Below, one piece after another: positions 1 through 12,787 of a DNA stretch of 64,000 bases. Where the stretch lies: positions 193,635,436 to 193,699,435 of the forward strand of contig NC_080539.1 in NCBI RefSeq assembly GCF_028640845.1, given 5' to 3'. The position numbers and the translations under genes were made by a program. The first letter of the stretch is position 1; every line of letters begins with the position of its first letter. Source of the DNA: Ahaetulla prasina. Its lineage: Eukaryota > Chordata > Lepidosauria > Squamata > Colubridae. Under the pieces are notes generated by a model, which did not search any database, had not been told where the DNA came from, and saw only the letters and a list, made by a program, of their open reading frames with translations.

Positions 1-2064
1 AGTTTTGATTACTATGACGAGTATGGTCTCCTTTTGGACACACATTGCTAATTGATACTGGCTGATGGAAATAGACTTCAACTAAGTTGTTTCTGAATGC
101 AATTCAGCATACTAATGTGCCTGGAAATCTTAAATAAGTCAGAACCTGTTTTCTTGAAGGGTTGTCTTCTTGAAAAAGAATCTGTCTATGTTGATGAGAG
201 CAAAGGAAGGATCATGGGTATATCTCTGTGCAATAGCTCTTCTGTGATAAAGTTGCATATTCAGTCAAGGCTGTTCAAGCCACTTTTATTTAGAGGTATA
301 GATATAGGCACATATTGGATTGATTATAATCATACAAACAGAACTCTCCCACAAACTCCCACAAACTGGCAAAATGAACCCGATATTATTGTCATGTTGT
401 CCCTTGAGCTAGCTTTTGGGGGTAAGAATGGCTCTTGTTTTGGATAGTTACTAGTCTCACATTTAAGGCTGCATATTCATTTTATTGCAAAGATTTTGAA
501 CTCAGCTGTTGTCTTTTGATGGTATGTAGAGGGAGTAAGATGTCATATGATGTGGTGACTGTTTTATTCTCACTCATGCATAAATGACTATTTTAGCATA
601 ACCCATTAGAGTGATAGTACAAAAGATATGCAAGTGGAGTGCCTGCTTTCTGTGGAAGACCAAGTGATTAGTACTAGGAGCTTGGCTTTCTCTTCACTCT
701 CTGAACGATGGCAAAAAGAAAAGGAGAGCAAGGAGTGCTTTTTGTGACCAGTTGGTCTCTTAAATGTTGCACGGCTAGAGGAGAATAGGCCATTCTCCTC
801 CAGCAATTTGGTAACTCAGCTGTCATTGCACAGCCCTTGAACATTTTCTAATGTACTCATAATGACTATAATGACATAATGCACCTTGTAACTAGATGAT
901 GTGGCAGCTCCTTCCTATATTGATCACAACAGGAAACAGTGAAGTGAATAGCAAAGAAAATCCTGAGTTTTGAATGGTGACTTTTCCTTCTAACTCAGTT
1001 CTTTTCATTTTCATTCATCTTTCTTTTGCTTAAACGATAGAAATTTACTAGAATTTTATGGGATTGAAACCCATAAAGTCCCAAAGTTCCCTGAACTAGA
1101 TTTATTGTTACCCTGAGTTAGGTGGCCTCTGTTTTGCGTGTGTCAAGAAGGTGGGTGGGAATTTGGATAATTTAATTTGTTCCTACTGTATCTCTATTAC
1201 CAAGAGGTCTTATGTGGGTTTTCTTTTCTTTTTGCCCTCCCCCAGTCAAAATAACTTGAGTAGCCTTGGGTACAATGTATCTTGACTTTGAGGCATCATT
1301 TGTTATTCTACTTTAGAGGAGAAAATATCTCAGCCATACTTTGAACAGAGAAAATCACAGAGCTCAGCTGTCTAACAACTTTTTATCTTAACTGTTCTTC
1401 AGAGAAGAGAGACTTTACAAAAAACTCAGCTGAGATTTGAAGTTTAAGCCTTGCAAAAATTGTTAAAGAGATATGTCTTGATAATTAGATTGCAAGAACA
1501 AACAACCCTTTTATAAGCACATTTCTGCTGCTCTGAAATGTAATCATTTTCATGAAGAACCTGACTTGTTTTGCAAAATGTGAGTATAGAAGGAGCTGGG
1601 ATTTCTTATAGTTCTTTTCTTTAGCTACTTCAACATGCTTTGTTTTAATTATTTAGGGAAATGATCAACATGCAATTAATAACGAGATATTACTTTTCTA
1701 ACTTAGGGAGAAGGAGAACAGCCCTGAGAAAAGTTTTCTAAAATTGAGAAAACCTGGAGGTTTCTCTGTTCAATTATTTGTATGGTGGTGTTTCTGCAGT
1801 TTAAAGAATGTGATAAATTGAAGTGCAAGTACTTGCAAGCCCATCTCCATCACCACTTCTTTACATAAATATATGTAACAGTATTAGATATTTCGCTATT
1901 CTCTTTGGATTGCATATCCATTAAAGCTAGTTTGTGGACTTTTAATTGTACTAATCCTTGACCCACTATTGTATCTGCTGAATCACATTGGGGCCTAAAC
2001 TAATCTACAGTATCTCAAGGACTACTATAGCCATAAAATATATCTGAACACATGGAAGGTAATA
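1..2064. other. intronic sequence, nothing recognised
   Basis: About 2 kb of AT-rich sequence with no repeat family, RNA gene or exon that I can recognise. The longest open frame (97-447, plus) has low-complexity, unpatterned composition and no recognisable domain, so I treat it as chance. Confidence 0.6.
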
Positions 2065-2833
2065 CTGGTATCCCTTGACTTATGGTATCCCCCCATAAGT
2101 GGGATCGCTAAGGTGTGGTTGTAAAGTGCAACATCATTTGACCTGTGTCCCCTTACTTAGCAACAACAGTCCTGGCATTCTTCTTTGCCATTGTTAACTG
2201 AATTCCACCAGCCATTAGCCAAGGATCTACCCAATCAAAGCCATGCCCCAGGCCTTGGTACAGGAACTCGCTCAAACTGCCTGTTTCTGCTCATTTTTGC
2301 TGTTACGCCCATCCACACACCCTCTCTTGAGGACAGCAAAAAGCCCCAGAACTATGCAACTCTGGAGCTGCTTGCTACACTATGGCTCAGGGACTTCTTG
2401 GCATGCTTTAGCTTTGGGTCTGCAAGAAGCCCCTGAACCACAGTGCAGTGGTTGTGAGGCCATCGTCCTCAGGTCTCTCAAGACAACTGTCATGCATGAC
2501 CTTGGGAATTAAGCCTTGTGTGGCTAGCAGTGGCTTCATAAAGGGACCAGTTAGGCATGCTTTGTCAGCAGAGGAAGCAAGAAGAGGTCAACTAGAGCAG
2601 CAATGACCGTGGAGTGCAGTGAGCCAAAGGGGAATAAATAGGGGGATATAGGCAGGTGGAGAGAGTTGAAGCACTTCTGCAGTCATAAGTGCAAGTGGGC
2701 TGCCAAGCACCTAATTAGTGATCATGCAACCATAGGGGCATTGCAACAGTCATAACTTTGGGGTCTGGTCATAAGACCCTTTGTTCAGCACCTTCAAATG
2801 GCTGCTAAATGGTTATAATTCAAGAACTACCTG
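2065..2833. mobile_element. mariner-like non-autonomous DNA transposon, long variant
   Basis: The left end reads CTGGTATCCCTTGACTTATG. The right end, reverse complemented, reads CAGGTAGTTCTTGAATTATA. They form an imperfect terminal inverted repeat, and each is flanked by TA. The same termini bound shorter elements in this window at 10081 and 46659. At about 770 bp this copy is roughly twice as long as those, and its interior is not obviously related to them. It contains overlapping open frames at 2185-2512 with no recognised transposase motif. TA duplication and the terminal sequence suggest the Tc1/mariner superfamily; the exact family is not identified. Confidence 0.55.
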
Positions 2834-5800
2834 TAATTAGATCTGTATGCTCAGTGGAGGAAGGATGAGACCAAATAAACATTATAGCAGCATGTGGTTC
2901 AAAACTTGCCATTTATTATAGGGGGGAAGGTACATTTTAATTATTCCTTTAACAAAATCCCTGACAATATAAAAGTAATGCTCAAACGCCGTTTTCTAAC
3001 ATACAGACCCTAGCATATGTTAAAAGACTTTTATTAGTTTAATGCATGGATCTATATCCAGCAAATCCTTTTGAGTGCTAGATAACTCAAATAGCAACGT
3101 AAATGTTTCTTTATTGCTTCCCTTATCTTTTCTTGAATTCTGAATAAGTAAAAAGAAAATAACAATTTCAGTAAAATTAAGGTAAGCGCAAGACTGCAGG
3201 ATCCATTCTAACAAGATAATAGCCTACTGATAATAAACAATATATACAAAAAGAAAGACATAACTTTATTTAACATAGCGTTCCTGGAGAAATCCAAATG
3301 TTCTTAAGAAAGCCATAAACACTTGGCTCTTCCAGGCAAACTTAGGGGGTTGAGATGGTGTAATGCTCTCTTTGCATTTTTTAAATGTAAATGATGTCAA
3401 TGATGTCCCCAGTGTATATCTGAATGTGTTCTGGGCTTTCATTTTATTGCATTTTTGTTATTTTTCTTTTTCATCTAATTTACCAGATATGTATGTCACT
3501 CAAAATAGTATATAAATGCACTAAATAAAACTAGAAAAAATCAAGCATCAGATAATGCAGCACACTGGCATAAAGCATACAAAGAAACACAGCAACGCTC
3601 TTGCATCCCTATCCAAAAACATTCTCATATTCACACACAACAAAAAGGTGACATAGAAAGGGCAAGAAAAATAGACTTATACATTAAGGTCAGTATAGAT
3701 AGACAACTTCAAGAAGTGAAAGAGAAAGGCAGGAGCAGATCTTCTTTACAAGTGAATGAACTTTAATTACTCCTCACAAATAAGGTATCCCCAACCCTTG
3801 GACTGCAAGAGCTATTGCTAAGAAAATCTGCTGCCTTCGCTCCCTTCCAAATCTGCTATAAGAATTGCAGTGAAGACTAGGACAACCAGAGAAATTTGTG
3901 TTGAGTTTACCCAAAAGGTTTGAATTTCTCAGTCAGGAGTGCAGAGAACGTAAGTAGGCAACTGCCCATAGAGCTGGGTAAGAAATGTAAAATAAATTTA
4001 GTATAACTGAAAAATGTGAGAAGAGGATTTTAATGCAAGTGGGTATAAAATTGGGTTATTAGGTGCTATCAGCAGAGGGAACTGGCTTTAGTTCTGATGT
4101 AACAAGGAACATTCAGACCTGGCAATGCTATGTGAGATTCTGGAAAGCTTCAGCCAAGTTCTAGCCTACAAATTAAACCTAATAGTCTGAAACTCTTGAT
4201 TGATTCCTACTTCAAAAAAAGTAGCTCTTCAAAGAAATGTTAACACTTATGCTATGCTCAACCCTTCTAATTTGTTTTAATACAGAGTAGATTATTTGAT
4301 TTTAAAGTAGTTAGGAGAATATTGTTTATGATCTATCATCAGAGTGTCAACTCTACATAGTGGAGTACATTCATGATTAGAACGTAAAATAAATTATTTA
4401 GAATATTAGTAAAACAGAGAAATTAAGCCCCACTATCCAAGTGTCCTTGTAGTAGGTAAAGATAATAAACACTTCTGGATTAAAGCTCAATTCCTGACAC
4501 ATCCATGCTGTTTTCTTGGCAGTGTTATAGAACTAATTTGTCATTGCCTTCTTTCTGGACAGTTTTGAATTCCCAGTCTAGCCTACAGCCCTGGTATTCC
4601 CTAGTGATTTTATTCCTCTATACACTTAAATGTTTCATTATCTCTCTGAAAATAATTAGGGGCTGCAAGCATAATTCTGCATATGTAGACTACTTTGGGA
4701 GTCCCCAGGCTCATTGATATGAAGACAGTTTGACTGATCTGGTTAGCCAATATTGGTCCAGAATCTAATAATAGAAGACATTGCTGCCAAGTTTGCTAGG
4801 GGAAAGTTAAACTAAAGGTTTGGAGATATGATTTGAAATAATTCTCCTGTATTCACTTGTTTCCTGATAACAAAGCCTGTAAATTGGGTTGGTTTTGTAA
4901 GTAAAATCCAAGTCAGCTTCTTGGTTTCTTCCACATGTATTCTGGCTCTCTAATATCTCTGAAAAGAACTCGTGCTAACTGGAGATAATGTTTTGTTTAG
5001 CAATACATGAAGAAAGAGAAAGACGGAGGGAGACAGGCGGATGTCTATCTATCTGTCTGTACCCACCCACACATAAAAACATGGCAATGAATACAATCAG
5101 TTAATGGATCATTTTTTCCATCATATTGGAAGTTCAAGAATATGTATAGCCAGGACAATGAAGTTTAATTCTTCCATTATCATTAGGCATAGTTTTTATT
5201 TAAAAAGGCAACACATAATTTATTTATACAAAATACAGAGTCATGCAGAGAAAACATACTTTGTTTGGTCAAAATGCAGTAGAAATGGCTGTAGCACTCC
5301 TTTCTCCTAGAAACATAGTACTTTGTCCCTATATGTTTTCTGGAAGCACTATGAAAAATCTGGCCCTCATTGTGGATCAGCTCAGAAAAGGAAGATTTAT
5401 CAATTATCATTCAATATATAGACACTTCAGTGTATGAGTTCCTGGGAGGAACAGTCTTGTTTACTTGAGGATATCAACTTTTGAAATTGGTGGAGAAAAG
5501 GTGTCACATACTAACTCGTTGGAGCAATCAACTTGTAAAAACAAGAAACTGGATTATTCATTACATTTATCTACTTTTAGATGGGGATGAGAGTGAGGCA
5601 GGTCAAACCCATTCTATTTGCTATTTTTGAAGGTACTCTATACTCATGATTTAAATTGTAGAGTCATCCTCATGCTGAATCTCAATCAGTAGATAAATAG
5701 ACATATTTTAAATAAATTTCTTTTTTAAAACTGCTAAAACAGCTAAAACAGCAAAAAAAAAAAAATTACAATGCACTTTATACCTAGGCTTGGCAGAACT

Positions 5801-6090
5801 TGAGGGTGAAGTTTACTAAACCTAAAGCAATGCCTACATAGACCATGATTTCATTCTGTACAAAAGTACAAAACGTCTGTGGGATCTTCAATCCCTCTTA
5901 TACCTTTTATTTCCATATAGGGACCATTCCCTTTCCAGATTTATGGAAGACCATTGTTCATTTTACCTGAAATAATCAGATCTGTTCAAAGGTAGAGGTG
6001 GGGCTGGGGAAGAGATGTACCTCCTATTCAGTCACAGTTTTGTTCCATATAGCATCAACCTTGTGAACTCTCAAGTTTCCTTTTTCCATT
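2834..6090. other. intronic sequence, nothing recognised
   Basis: AT-rich intron. Apart from a short purine run and a TCTATCTATCTGTCTGT patch near 5010-5060, I see no repeat family, no splice-bounded conserved frame and no RNA gene. Open frames here (for example 4505-4717 and 5104-5310) lack recognisable protein patterns. Confidence 0.6.
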
Positions 6091-6225
6091 ACATACATAC
6101 ATACATACATGTGTGTGTATGTACAGTATGTATGTATGTGTATGTATATACATGCTATGTACATACATAAATATATACCTGCATCATACACACACACACA
6201 CACACACACACGATGCAGGTATATA
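6091..6225. repeat. compound microsatellite with flanking inverted repeat
   Basis: A CATA run (6091-6110) passes into TGTA/TATG-type repeats and then a CA run (about 6186-6211). The CA run is bracketed by a perfect 14-bp inverted repeat, TATATACCTGCATC at 6172-6185 and its exact complement at 6212-6225. The transcript could therefore fold into a hairpin with the CA run in the loop. Confidence 0.85.
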
Positions 6226-8668
6226 ATAATCTGTTAAGGGTCAGCATACTCACTCTCACATCATAGTGTCAGAGATAGTTTTCTTCAATGTAACTGCAGG
6301 TTTTGCTTATATTTTTCAGTAATTCTGATTCTTAAAACTACTGAAGCTAAATTTTTCTTGTTTATTCCCCACAAATTCAGCATTTGTCTTTTTTTTAAAA
6401 AAATAAAGTAAAATATTAATATTAAATAAAATTAGAGTTGTTATTATCAAACAACAAGGTTCCCCTTTTGTAAATAATGAAAGAAGGAAAGAGAGAAAGA
6501 AGCACTGAGTTTTAAAGCAAATTTATTATCTAGAACTGTGCAATTAATACAAATACTTTTTAATACTGTAAGGAATTAATAGTCTGTATCAAAGAATTTA
6601 CTATTATTCAAGAATTTTTTCTTAATGCTTCTAGCTTTTTTGGCAATTCAAAATATACATTTTGGCATTTCAATTTCTAAATGGTAATAGATTTGCCAGG
6701 GTATTTATTTATAATTTATTACAAATAAATTCTTTATGGGATCTGTATTAATAATACAAGGTATTATTTTCTTTAGTCTGAATGTAAGAATTTTGTGATG
6801 ATTCAAGATTAACAGTCAATCAGCACATGCTTGACAGAAGCAGAGTTGGCTACATATTGAAGTCATGGAAAATACGTTGAAGGAGAACCCAGTAACAAAA
6901 AAATAAAAAAGAATTATGTAACCATTTTTCCAATTAACAAATTTTATTAAAAGGTTTTCATCAGCTGCACCTCATTTCATCATACATAGAATGGCTGGAT
7001 GAAAGTGGGATTTTAAAGTGGGATGAGAATAGGAGGGGAGAGGAAGATAGGCTGGTTGGGCAGATGCAAGTTGTATGAGAGACATAATAGGAGTAGCTTA
7101 AAAAAATATCACTGTAATATAGTAAAAAAAACACGTTATCAAACATAGAATTATGTTTGTTGAGACCTTCTTAGATTGCCTGGAACCATTTGATGTATGA
7201 GAGTGCAGCCGTCTCTCACTCAGTGCTGCTGTTAAAATCTTATTTTTCCAAAACAGTCACTTTAAGTCTGCCATAGAATATCCTAGAATATCCTGAGAGA
7301 TTGAAATATTATTTTGCCCTTGTTTTGACTCTCAATGTCAGATCTGTATGTGTCCATTAATTCTTTTGTGCAAATGGGTATGTTTGTGTTTCCAGCTAAG
7401 TAATTTTTAAAACATTATTTGCTGGGGGGGGGGGGAATGGTTCCCCCCCTAAAAAAAACTTCTGAAGAGTTACTCTTTATCTGATGGACTATGATAGCAT
7501 TATAATACCTCTGAGTTAAGTGCCTTGGAAGTCAGGAGCCAAACATAGAAGCCATGAAAAAAGGAACAGTGTGCAATTAATCATCCCAGTTTCAGTCTGC
7601 TGAAGAGCCAAGAGTTTAGAAATTTGGAGGTTTACACAGATTAGGTTAAGGACATCAGACAGATTTTTGCCATTGTAAATTAGATGAAGTGCTAATGCAC
7701 AGGCAGAAGAAAGGTCTTAGGAAATCTGATTCCTCATTCTTTATCATTATGTAAAAACACCCTGAACTTTGGACACCTGTCAGATCTATTCTCATGCTGA
7801 ACAAATGAACAAACAGAATCCCCGGCAGGAGGAGAATCCTATCACATCCTCTTTCATATACAATGTACTTCTGTATTTACAGGCCCTAAATAATGATAAA
7901 TGAAAATGAAATAGATGAAACGTTCCCAACGCTCTGAGTTAGATAAATGTCATCCAAAACTGAATCTACTGTTTTCAGGAATATTTAACAATGATTTTTC
8001 TATTCATCTTTTTAAAAATAACAACCCTCTCCTTGCAAAAAACCATCTTCTTCGGGCATCCTGTGAGTGTAAAAAAGAGATTCCTTCATGTTCTATGTAC
8101 TCCTTTTGGAAAAGAACCTCAATGAAGTTCCCTGTGACAATGTCAGCTTTTCAAGATAGTCCAGACAAGAAGCACCAACCATCAGTACTAATACTATCTT
8201 TATTTTAAGGTTATAGTAACAGAACCTTGCAAAACTGAAAGTGCGATCTTTCCACCTTTACTTTTACCATACAAGAAACTAGGTAGGGTCCCTTTTAGAC
8301 TTTTTGCCACACCCCCATTGCTTCTGTGGACTAAGCTACTGCTTATCTGACAATTGTCTAATCTAGTCTGTGGTCTGTCCTCCTCAAGGACATTCTCACA
8401 GATCATTTATACATAGGAAAAACCATTCACAAAATTTTGTTGAGAGTGTTAGTGACTCACAATATAGAAAATCTACAAAAAAAATTAGTAGACTAATTAA
8501 TAAAAAAAGACTGAGAAAGAACTGAAAACTATCTTCTCCTACCTCTGATGCTAGTATCCAGGGATGCTATTATCAGTAGTACTTAGAGCCAGGAAAGTCC
8601 ATAATTGAGTCATAAATCCCTTGTTAACAAAATATTTCAGATGCTGATAGCTGCATTTTAGCTATATA
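6226..8668. other. intronic sequence; one G-run/C-run pair
   Basis: No transposon or exon recognised. The only notable feature is a run of 12 G (7424-7435), then AATGGTT, then 7 C (7443-7449), which could form a short GC hairpin. An open frame at 7915-8208 shows no domain pattern. Confidence 0.6.
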
Positions 8669-8750
8669 CAAGTCATCCTCAGCTTACAACCCCAACTGAC
8701 AAAAATTTCCACTGTTAAGCTGATCAGTTGTTAAGTGAATTGTATTTGCA
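8669..8750 (-). mobile_element. mariner-like element, terminal fragment
   Basis: After a TA at 8667-8668 the sequence starts CAAGTCATCCTCAGCTTACA and continues with a 'TGTTAAGTGAATT' stretch. This matches, in reverse orientation, the right-hand end of the element at 46659-47061. The rest of the element is missing, so the right boundary is approximate. Confidence 0.5.
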
Positions 8751-9444
8751 ATTTAGGAAACAAGAGGTTATAACTTATATTTTCATCAAAAATGTATTAG
8801 ATGTGAGGTATGACTCATAAAATAAATACCACATTAGGAGGAATATAAAAGGAAAACTCATAAGAAGCCATCTCAGCTTTTGAAGAGCATCAGTTGATAC
8901 TTACACTAGACCTCTTAAGCAAATATTTCACATTGTAGTTTTTTGAATATTAGTATGCCATGCTAAACTAATTTAGCAATCTTTGATATGATTTTTGTCA
9001 GTTTTAACTTGTAATAGAATTGAGTTGTAGTAAAATGATTTTTTTACTTCAAAGAATATTTGAGAAATATAAATCTGCATTTAAAATCCAAGAGAAAATT
9101 AGATACAAACGTGCACATGATGGGAACGTTGTACAACCAGGATTCCAAATGCTATGACAACTGCAGTGGCATCCGGCAGAAAATAGAATTCTACGGCGCA
9201 CCTTCCCTATTCATTTAAGAATTGTTGGCACAGGGAGCAACAGAAGGGATGAAATTTCTGCTATATATAATGATATAGCCAAATGAAACTGGCTAGCATA
9301 AAATGTTTGAATTTACTTTGGAAATAATTCTGAAAAGGTCCATCAAGTATATGGGAGCACAAAAGAAGCAATATCTGCAGCTATTTCACTCAAGACTTTT
9401 TCTAATTTTATATATCAGCCTCATGATTCAGAAACCTGCTACAT
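8751..9444. other. intronic sequence, nothing recognised
   Basis: AT-rich, no repeat or coding signal recognised between a mariner-like fragment and the first hAT element. Confidence 0.55.
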
Positions 9445-9619
9445 CAAGGATCCCCAACCCCTGGTCTGTGGACTGGCACCGGTCTGCAGCATGCCAGAAA
9501 CAAAGCTGTTCAAACAAGTGAAGCTTTATTCTTGGGATGCAGGCAGCACGTGAAGCCATGCCCCCTCCGGTCCATAGAAAAACCTCTTACCCTGGTGCTC
9601 AAAAGATTGGGGGCCACTG
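9445..9619. mobile_element. hAT non-autonomous element (175 bp)
   Basis: Termini are CAAGGATCCCCAACCC and, reverse complemented from the right end, CAGTGGCCCCCAAT, an imperfect inverted repeat starting with CA as in Charlie-like hAT elements. The element sits between perfect 8-bp direct repeats TGCTACAT (9437-9444 and 9620-9627), the duplication length expected for hAT. There is no transposase frame, so it is a deletion derivative that would depend on an enzyme supplied in trans. Confidence 0.85.
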
Positions 9620-9664
9620 TGCTACATGATGAGAAAAAGTGCAACTGCTTTAAAGGGTCTCATA

Positions 9665-9801
9665 CAGTGGTGGGATTCAGCCAGTTCGCACCACTTCGGG
9701 AGAACTGGTTGTTAACTTTCTGAGCAGTTTGGCAAACTGGTTGTTGGAAGAAATCATTAGGGCAGAGAACCGGTTGTTGAATTACTTGAATCCCACCACT
9801 G
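9665..9801 (+). mobile_element. hAT MITE, CAGTGGTGGG family (137 bp)
   Basis: Starts CAGTGGTGGGATTCA and ends with its exact complement, a 15-bp perfect terminal inverted repeat. It is flanked by the perfect 8-bp duplication GTCTCATA (9657-9664 and 9802-9809). The interior holds 'accggttgttg' motifs. It lies only 45 bp from the hAT element at 9445-9619 but is a different family. The copy at 55690-55815 is the same subfamily in the opposite orientation. Confidence 0.92.
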
Positions 9802-10080
9802 GTCTCATACAAGTGCTATGTTTAAGCTCCACTGTCCTTCAAAGCATCCTTCTTGAATTATTTTTCAAGGTGCTATACTACATTATTTTGGTTGATTCAG
9901 ATTTGAAAGGCAGATGTGTCCTAATCAAAAACTATGTGTAACCACATAGAGAGCCACTGCTAGATCATGGATCAAGCAGAAAGCAAGGAAATGATAAAAA
10001 CAAGCAATTCAATCTCCCCAAAAACCTGCAGTCCTTGTCTATGTATAATTTTAAACTATGCAGCTCAGAGTAGGGCAGTA

Positions 10081-10432
10081 TAGGTGGTCCTCAACTTACC
10101 ATAGTTCATTTAGTGACCATTCAAAGTTACAATGACACTGAAAAGTGAATTATGACCGTTTTTCACACTTACAACCATTACAGCATCCCAGTCCTCATGT
10201 GATCAAAATTAAGATGCTTGGCAACTGACTTATATTTATGATGGCTGCAGTAACCCAGGTCATGTGATCACCTTTTGCAACCTTCTGATAAGCAAAGTCA
10301 ATGGGGAAGCCAGATTCACTTAACAACTATAGCAAGAAAGATCACAAAATGGGACAAAACTCACTTAATAATTGTCTCCCTTAGCAACAGAAATGTTGGC
10401 CTCAATTGTGGTCATAAGTCGAGGACTACCTC
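10081..10432 (+). mobile_element. mariner-like MITE (about 350 bp)
   Basis: Begins TAGGTGGTCCTCAACTTACC after a TA. Ends ATAAGTCGAGGACTACCTC before a TA. The ends are imperfect inverted repeats. The interior is alignable by eye along its length with the copy at 46659-47061, with shared stretches such as 'TCATTTAGTGACCATTC' and 'ACCTTTTGCAACCTTC'. No transposase frame is present. Confidence 0.75.
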
Positions 10433-12550
10433 TATTACAAATTCCAGGAAACATTGCAGCAGACAAGAAGGGGAAAGCAGAAGAGTTGGAGGGGAGGGAG
10501 ATTAGATTAAATACAGAACTATGAAAGCGCTATCCTAAAACTTATGTAATTAGGGAGTCTAAGTTCCAATTTAGCTCTGGAATCTGTGTCCAGAACTCTC
10601 TAAGAAAGAATAAAACAACTAATGATGGAAGATGAAATAAACATGCATCATTTCAATTTTGCTGTACCTCTTAAAATTTCAGTACAATAAGTTTTTTCCA
10701 ATTTACTCGGATTGAAAGATAAAAACTGCTTTTGGTAAACATGGTAAATATTTCATTCCAAAAAGAAATGTTCTAATAGAGGGGTTTAAATTTGGATGTA
10801 GAATATAATCAGGTAATTTATAAATAACCTATAAATGCACTTAGGAAATTAGCTAAATCAAGTGAGTATGAAGACCTAGAAGCAAAGGAGATCTAGTGGA
10901 GAAAAACTGCATCAGAAAACATCCTTGATAAATATGTGCAGCACAAAATGTGAAATTGAATAAAGCATTTGCTATAGCTAGACTGTGTGAAAGTGATCAA
11001 GAAGAAAGCTGCCTCAAGGCAATATCTCTTTAAATCCTTTCATTAATTGTGGAAGTATCAGCAAAATGTGATCAGAAGGTCTCTGGGGAGACAGTGTTCC
11101 AGGAGGCAAGACAGTCAGAGAGAAAATTTCTTATTATCACTGTGGATTATGGCACCATTTCAGAGAATATATGAATACTACTGAAAAAAATATTTTTTTT
11201 ACTGTAAAGAAATAAAAAAAACTTGAGTTTGTTCTAAGAAAGCCAGGGATACATCTTGTAACTAGGATCTAAAACAGATACATCAAAGGAGTCTTTAAGG
11301 GTTGTTAGGACAATAGACAAGGAAAATTATTTTGAAAGGATTTGTTGTTTTTATGAAGAAATAATTGCAAAAATAGCTGGCATACCAATAAGCTGTTCAG
11401 CAATACAGCAATCAGGCTGGACGTGTTGAGAGGCCTGGAAGCATTGGAGGCACTTGACAAAACAAATGTTATGTTGTGCAGGCCTGGAGTATGTTATCAA
11501 AAATCCATAGTCATTACTTGGGTGAAAATTTACCTTTGCCCTTGATAGTCTTCTGAAAGAAAACTCTGTAGATGATATCACATGCTAATGATCAGAGTCA
11601 GCTGGATTAATTGGAAATGTACCACTTCTTATTTAAAGGGCTTGGATAAATTTCTGAATATTCTTAGAGCTTCAGTGGATCAGCTTATTGCACCTGATGC
11701 ATGGCTCCCAAATACACACACCCACACACCATGCTAAAAGGTGTGAATGTTATACTAGAGAAATGTGGGAGGATAGTATTTTAAAATGCATTGTCATCCA
11801 ACATATAGAATACCAAAGAAAGATACTAATGAAATCTGTCTTCCTATCAATCAGAGGTCATAACAAGATATAATGCGAGACAATCATCCTTTACCAACAA
11901 CATGCAACATTTCGATACTAAGCAAGGTGCATGGAGTTTTGCTGATTTGTTGCGACTAAGGATTTTTGGCAAGTAAAATTGGGTCCAATATCTCACAATT
12001 TGACAATCTTACAAGTGCTATATTTCTTATACTTTTTATAAATTTGTGTTTAGTTTCTTAACTATTCCCCCTGGGGAGGGGGTATCAAAAAGTGATGGAC
12101 TTTCTCCTATAGAATTTCTTAGCATTGTGAGGTATATGGAAGATTGTTATCTACGTAACAACTGTTAAGGAGCTCTAGACTAATGCCACTTTGATCTTGA
12201 AGAGATGTTTTAACAACCAATAGAATTAAGTCTGCAAGCTCCAATTTCTGAAAAATTGGATTTGCTTTATCCATTTTTTTAGCCACCTTTAGCTGTCTCA
12301 ATATATTTATTCTTAATTATGCAGAAATTTCAGAAATGTGCACCTGGTGACTTGAAAAGGAGCCACTTGGCACTGGCTTGCACAGCTGAATCTGCAGTTC
12401 AACAATTGAAAGATGATTAACTAAGGAACCTTTATGTCTTATTTAAAATCTGAGTGCATGAAATTTGAGGTGATTGTTTAGAGTCCCATGGAGCTAGATG
12501 CCATCTTGCTACTGATCCAGAAATATCAAAGAAGCGTATTTTATATATTA
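10433..12550. other. intronic sequence, nothing recognised
   Basis: About 2.1 kb of AT-rich sequence between a mariner-like element and the L1 poly(A) end. No known repeat, RNA gene or exon is recognised. The open frame at 11351-11581 (minus) has no recognisable pattern. Confidence 0.55.
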
Positions 12551-12787
12551 TCTTTTTTTTTTTTTATTGAAAGAGTTTTAAAAAAACAAAAACATTTTTC
12601 CCCCTTTTTTCCCCTCCTCCCAAAAACAAAACATTTTTCCCTTTTTCCCCTCCTCCCCCGGCTTCCCGGTCAATCACAAGGTAAAGTTATACATAAACCA
12701 AACATAGAATAAAATTTTCCTTCCAATCCAAATAACCACATCCAAAGCTTTTCATCTCCCAACCCTCCCATTACATAAAATAACTTT

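Noticed and set aside
97..447. 116-codon open frame on the plus strand
   Set aside because: No recognisable domain, no splice context and no conserved-looking composition. A frame of this length is expected by chance in 64 kb.
2185..2512. Two overlapping open frames inside the long mariner-like element
   Set aside because: I looked for transposase signatures (DDE/D-type residues, helix-turn-helix) and saw none. They lie in the non-shared interior.
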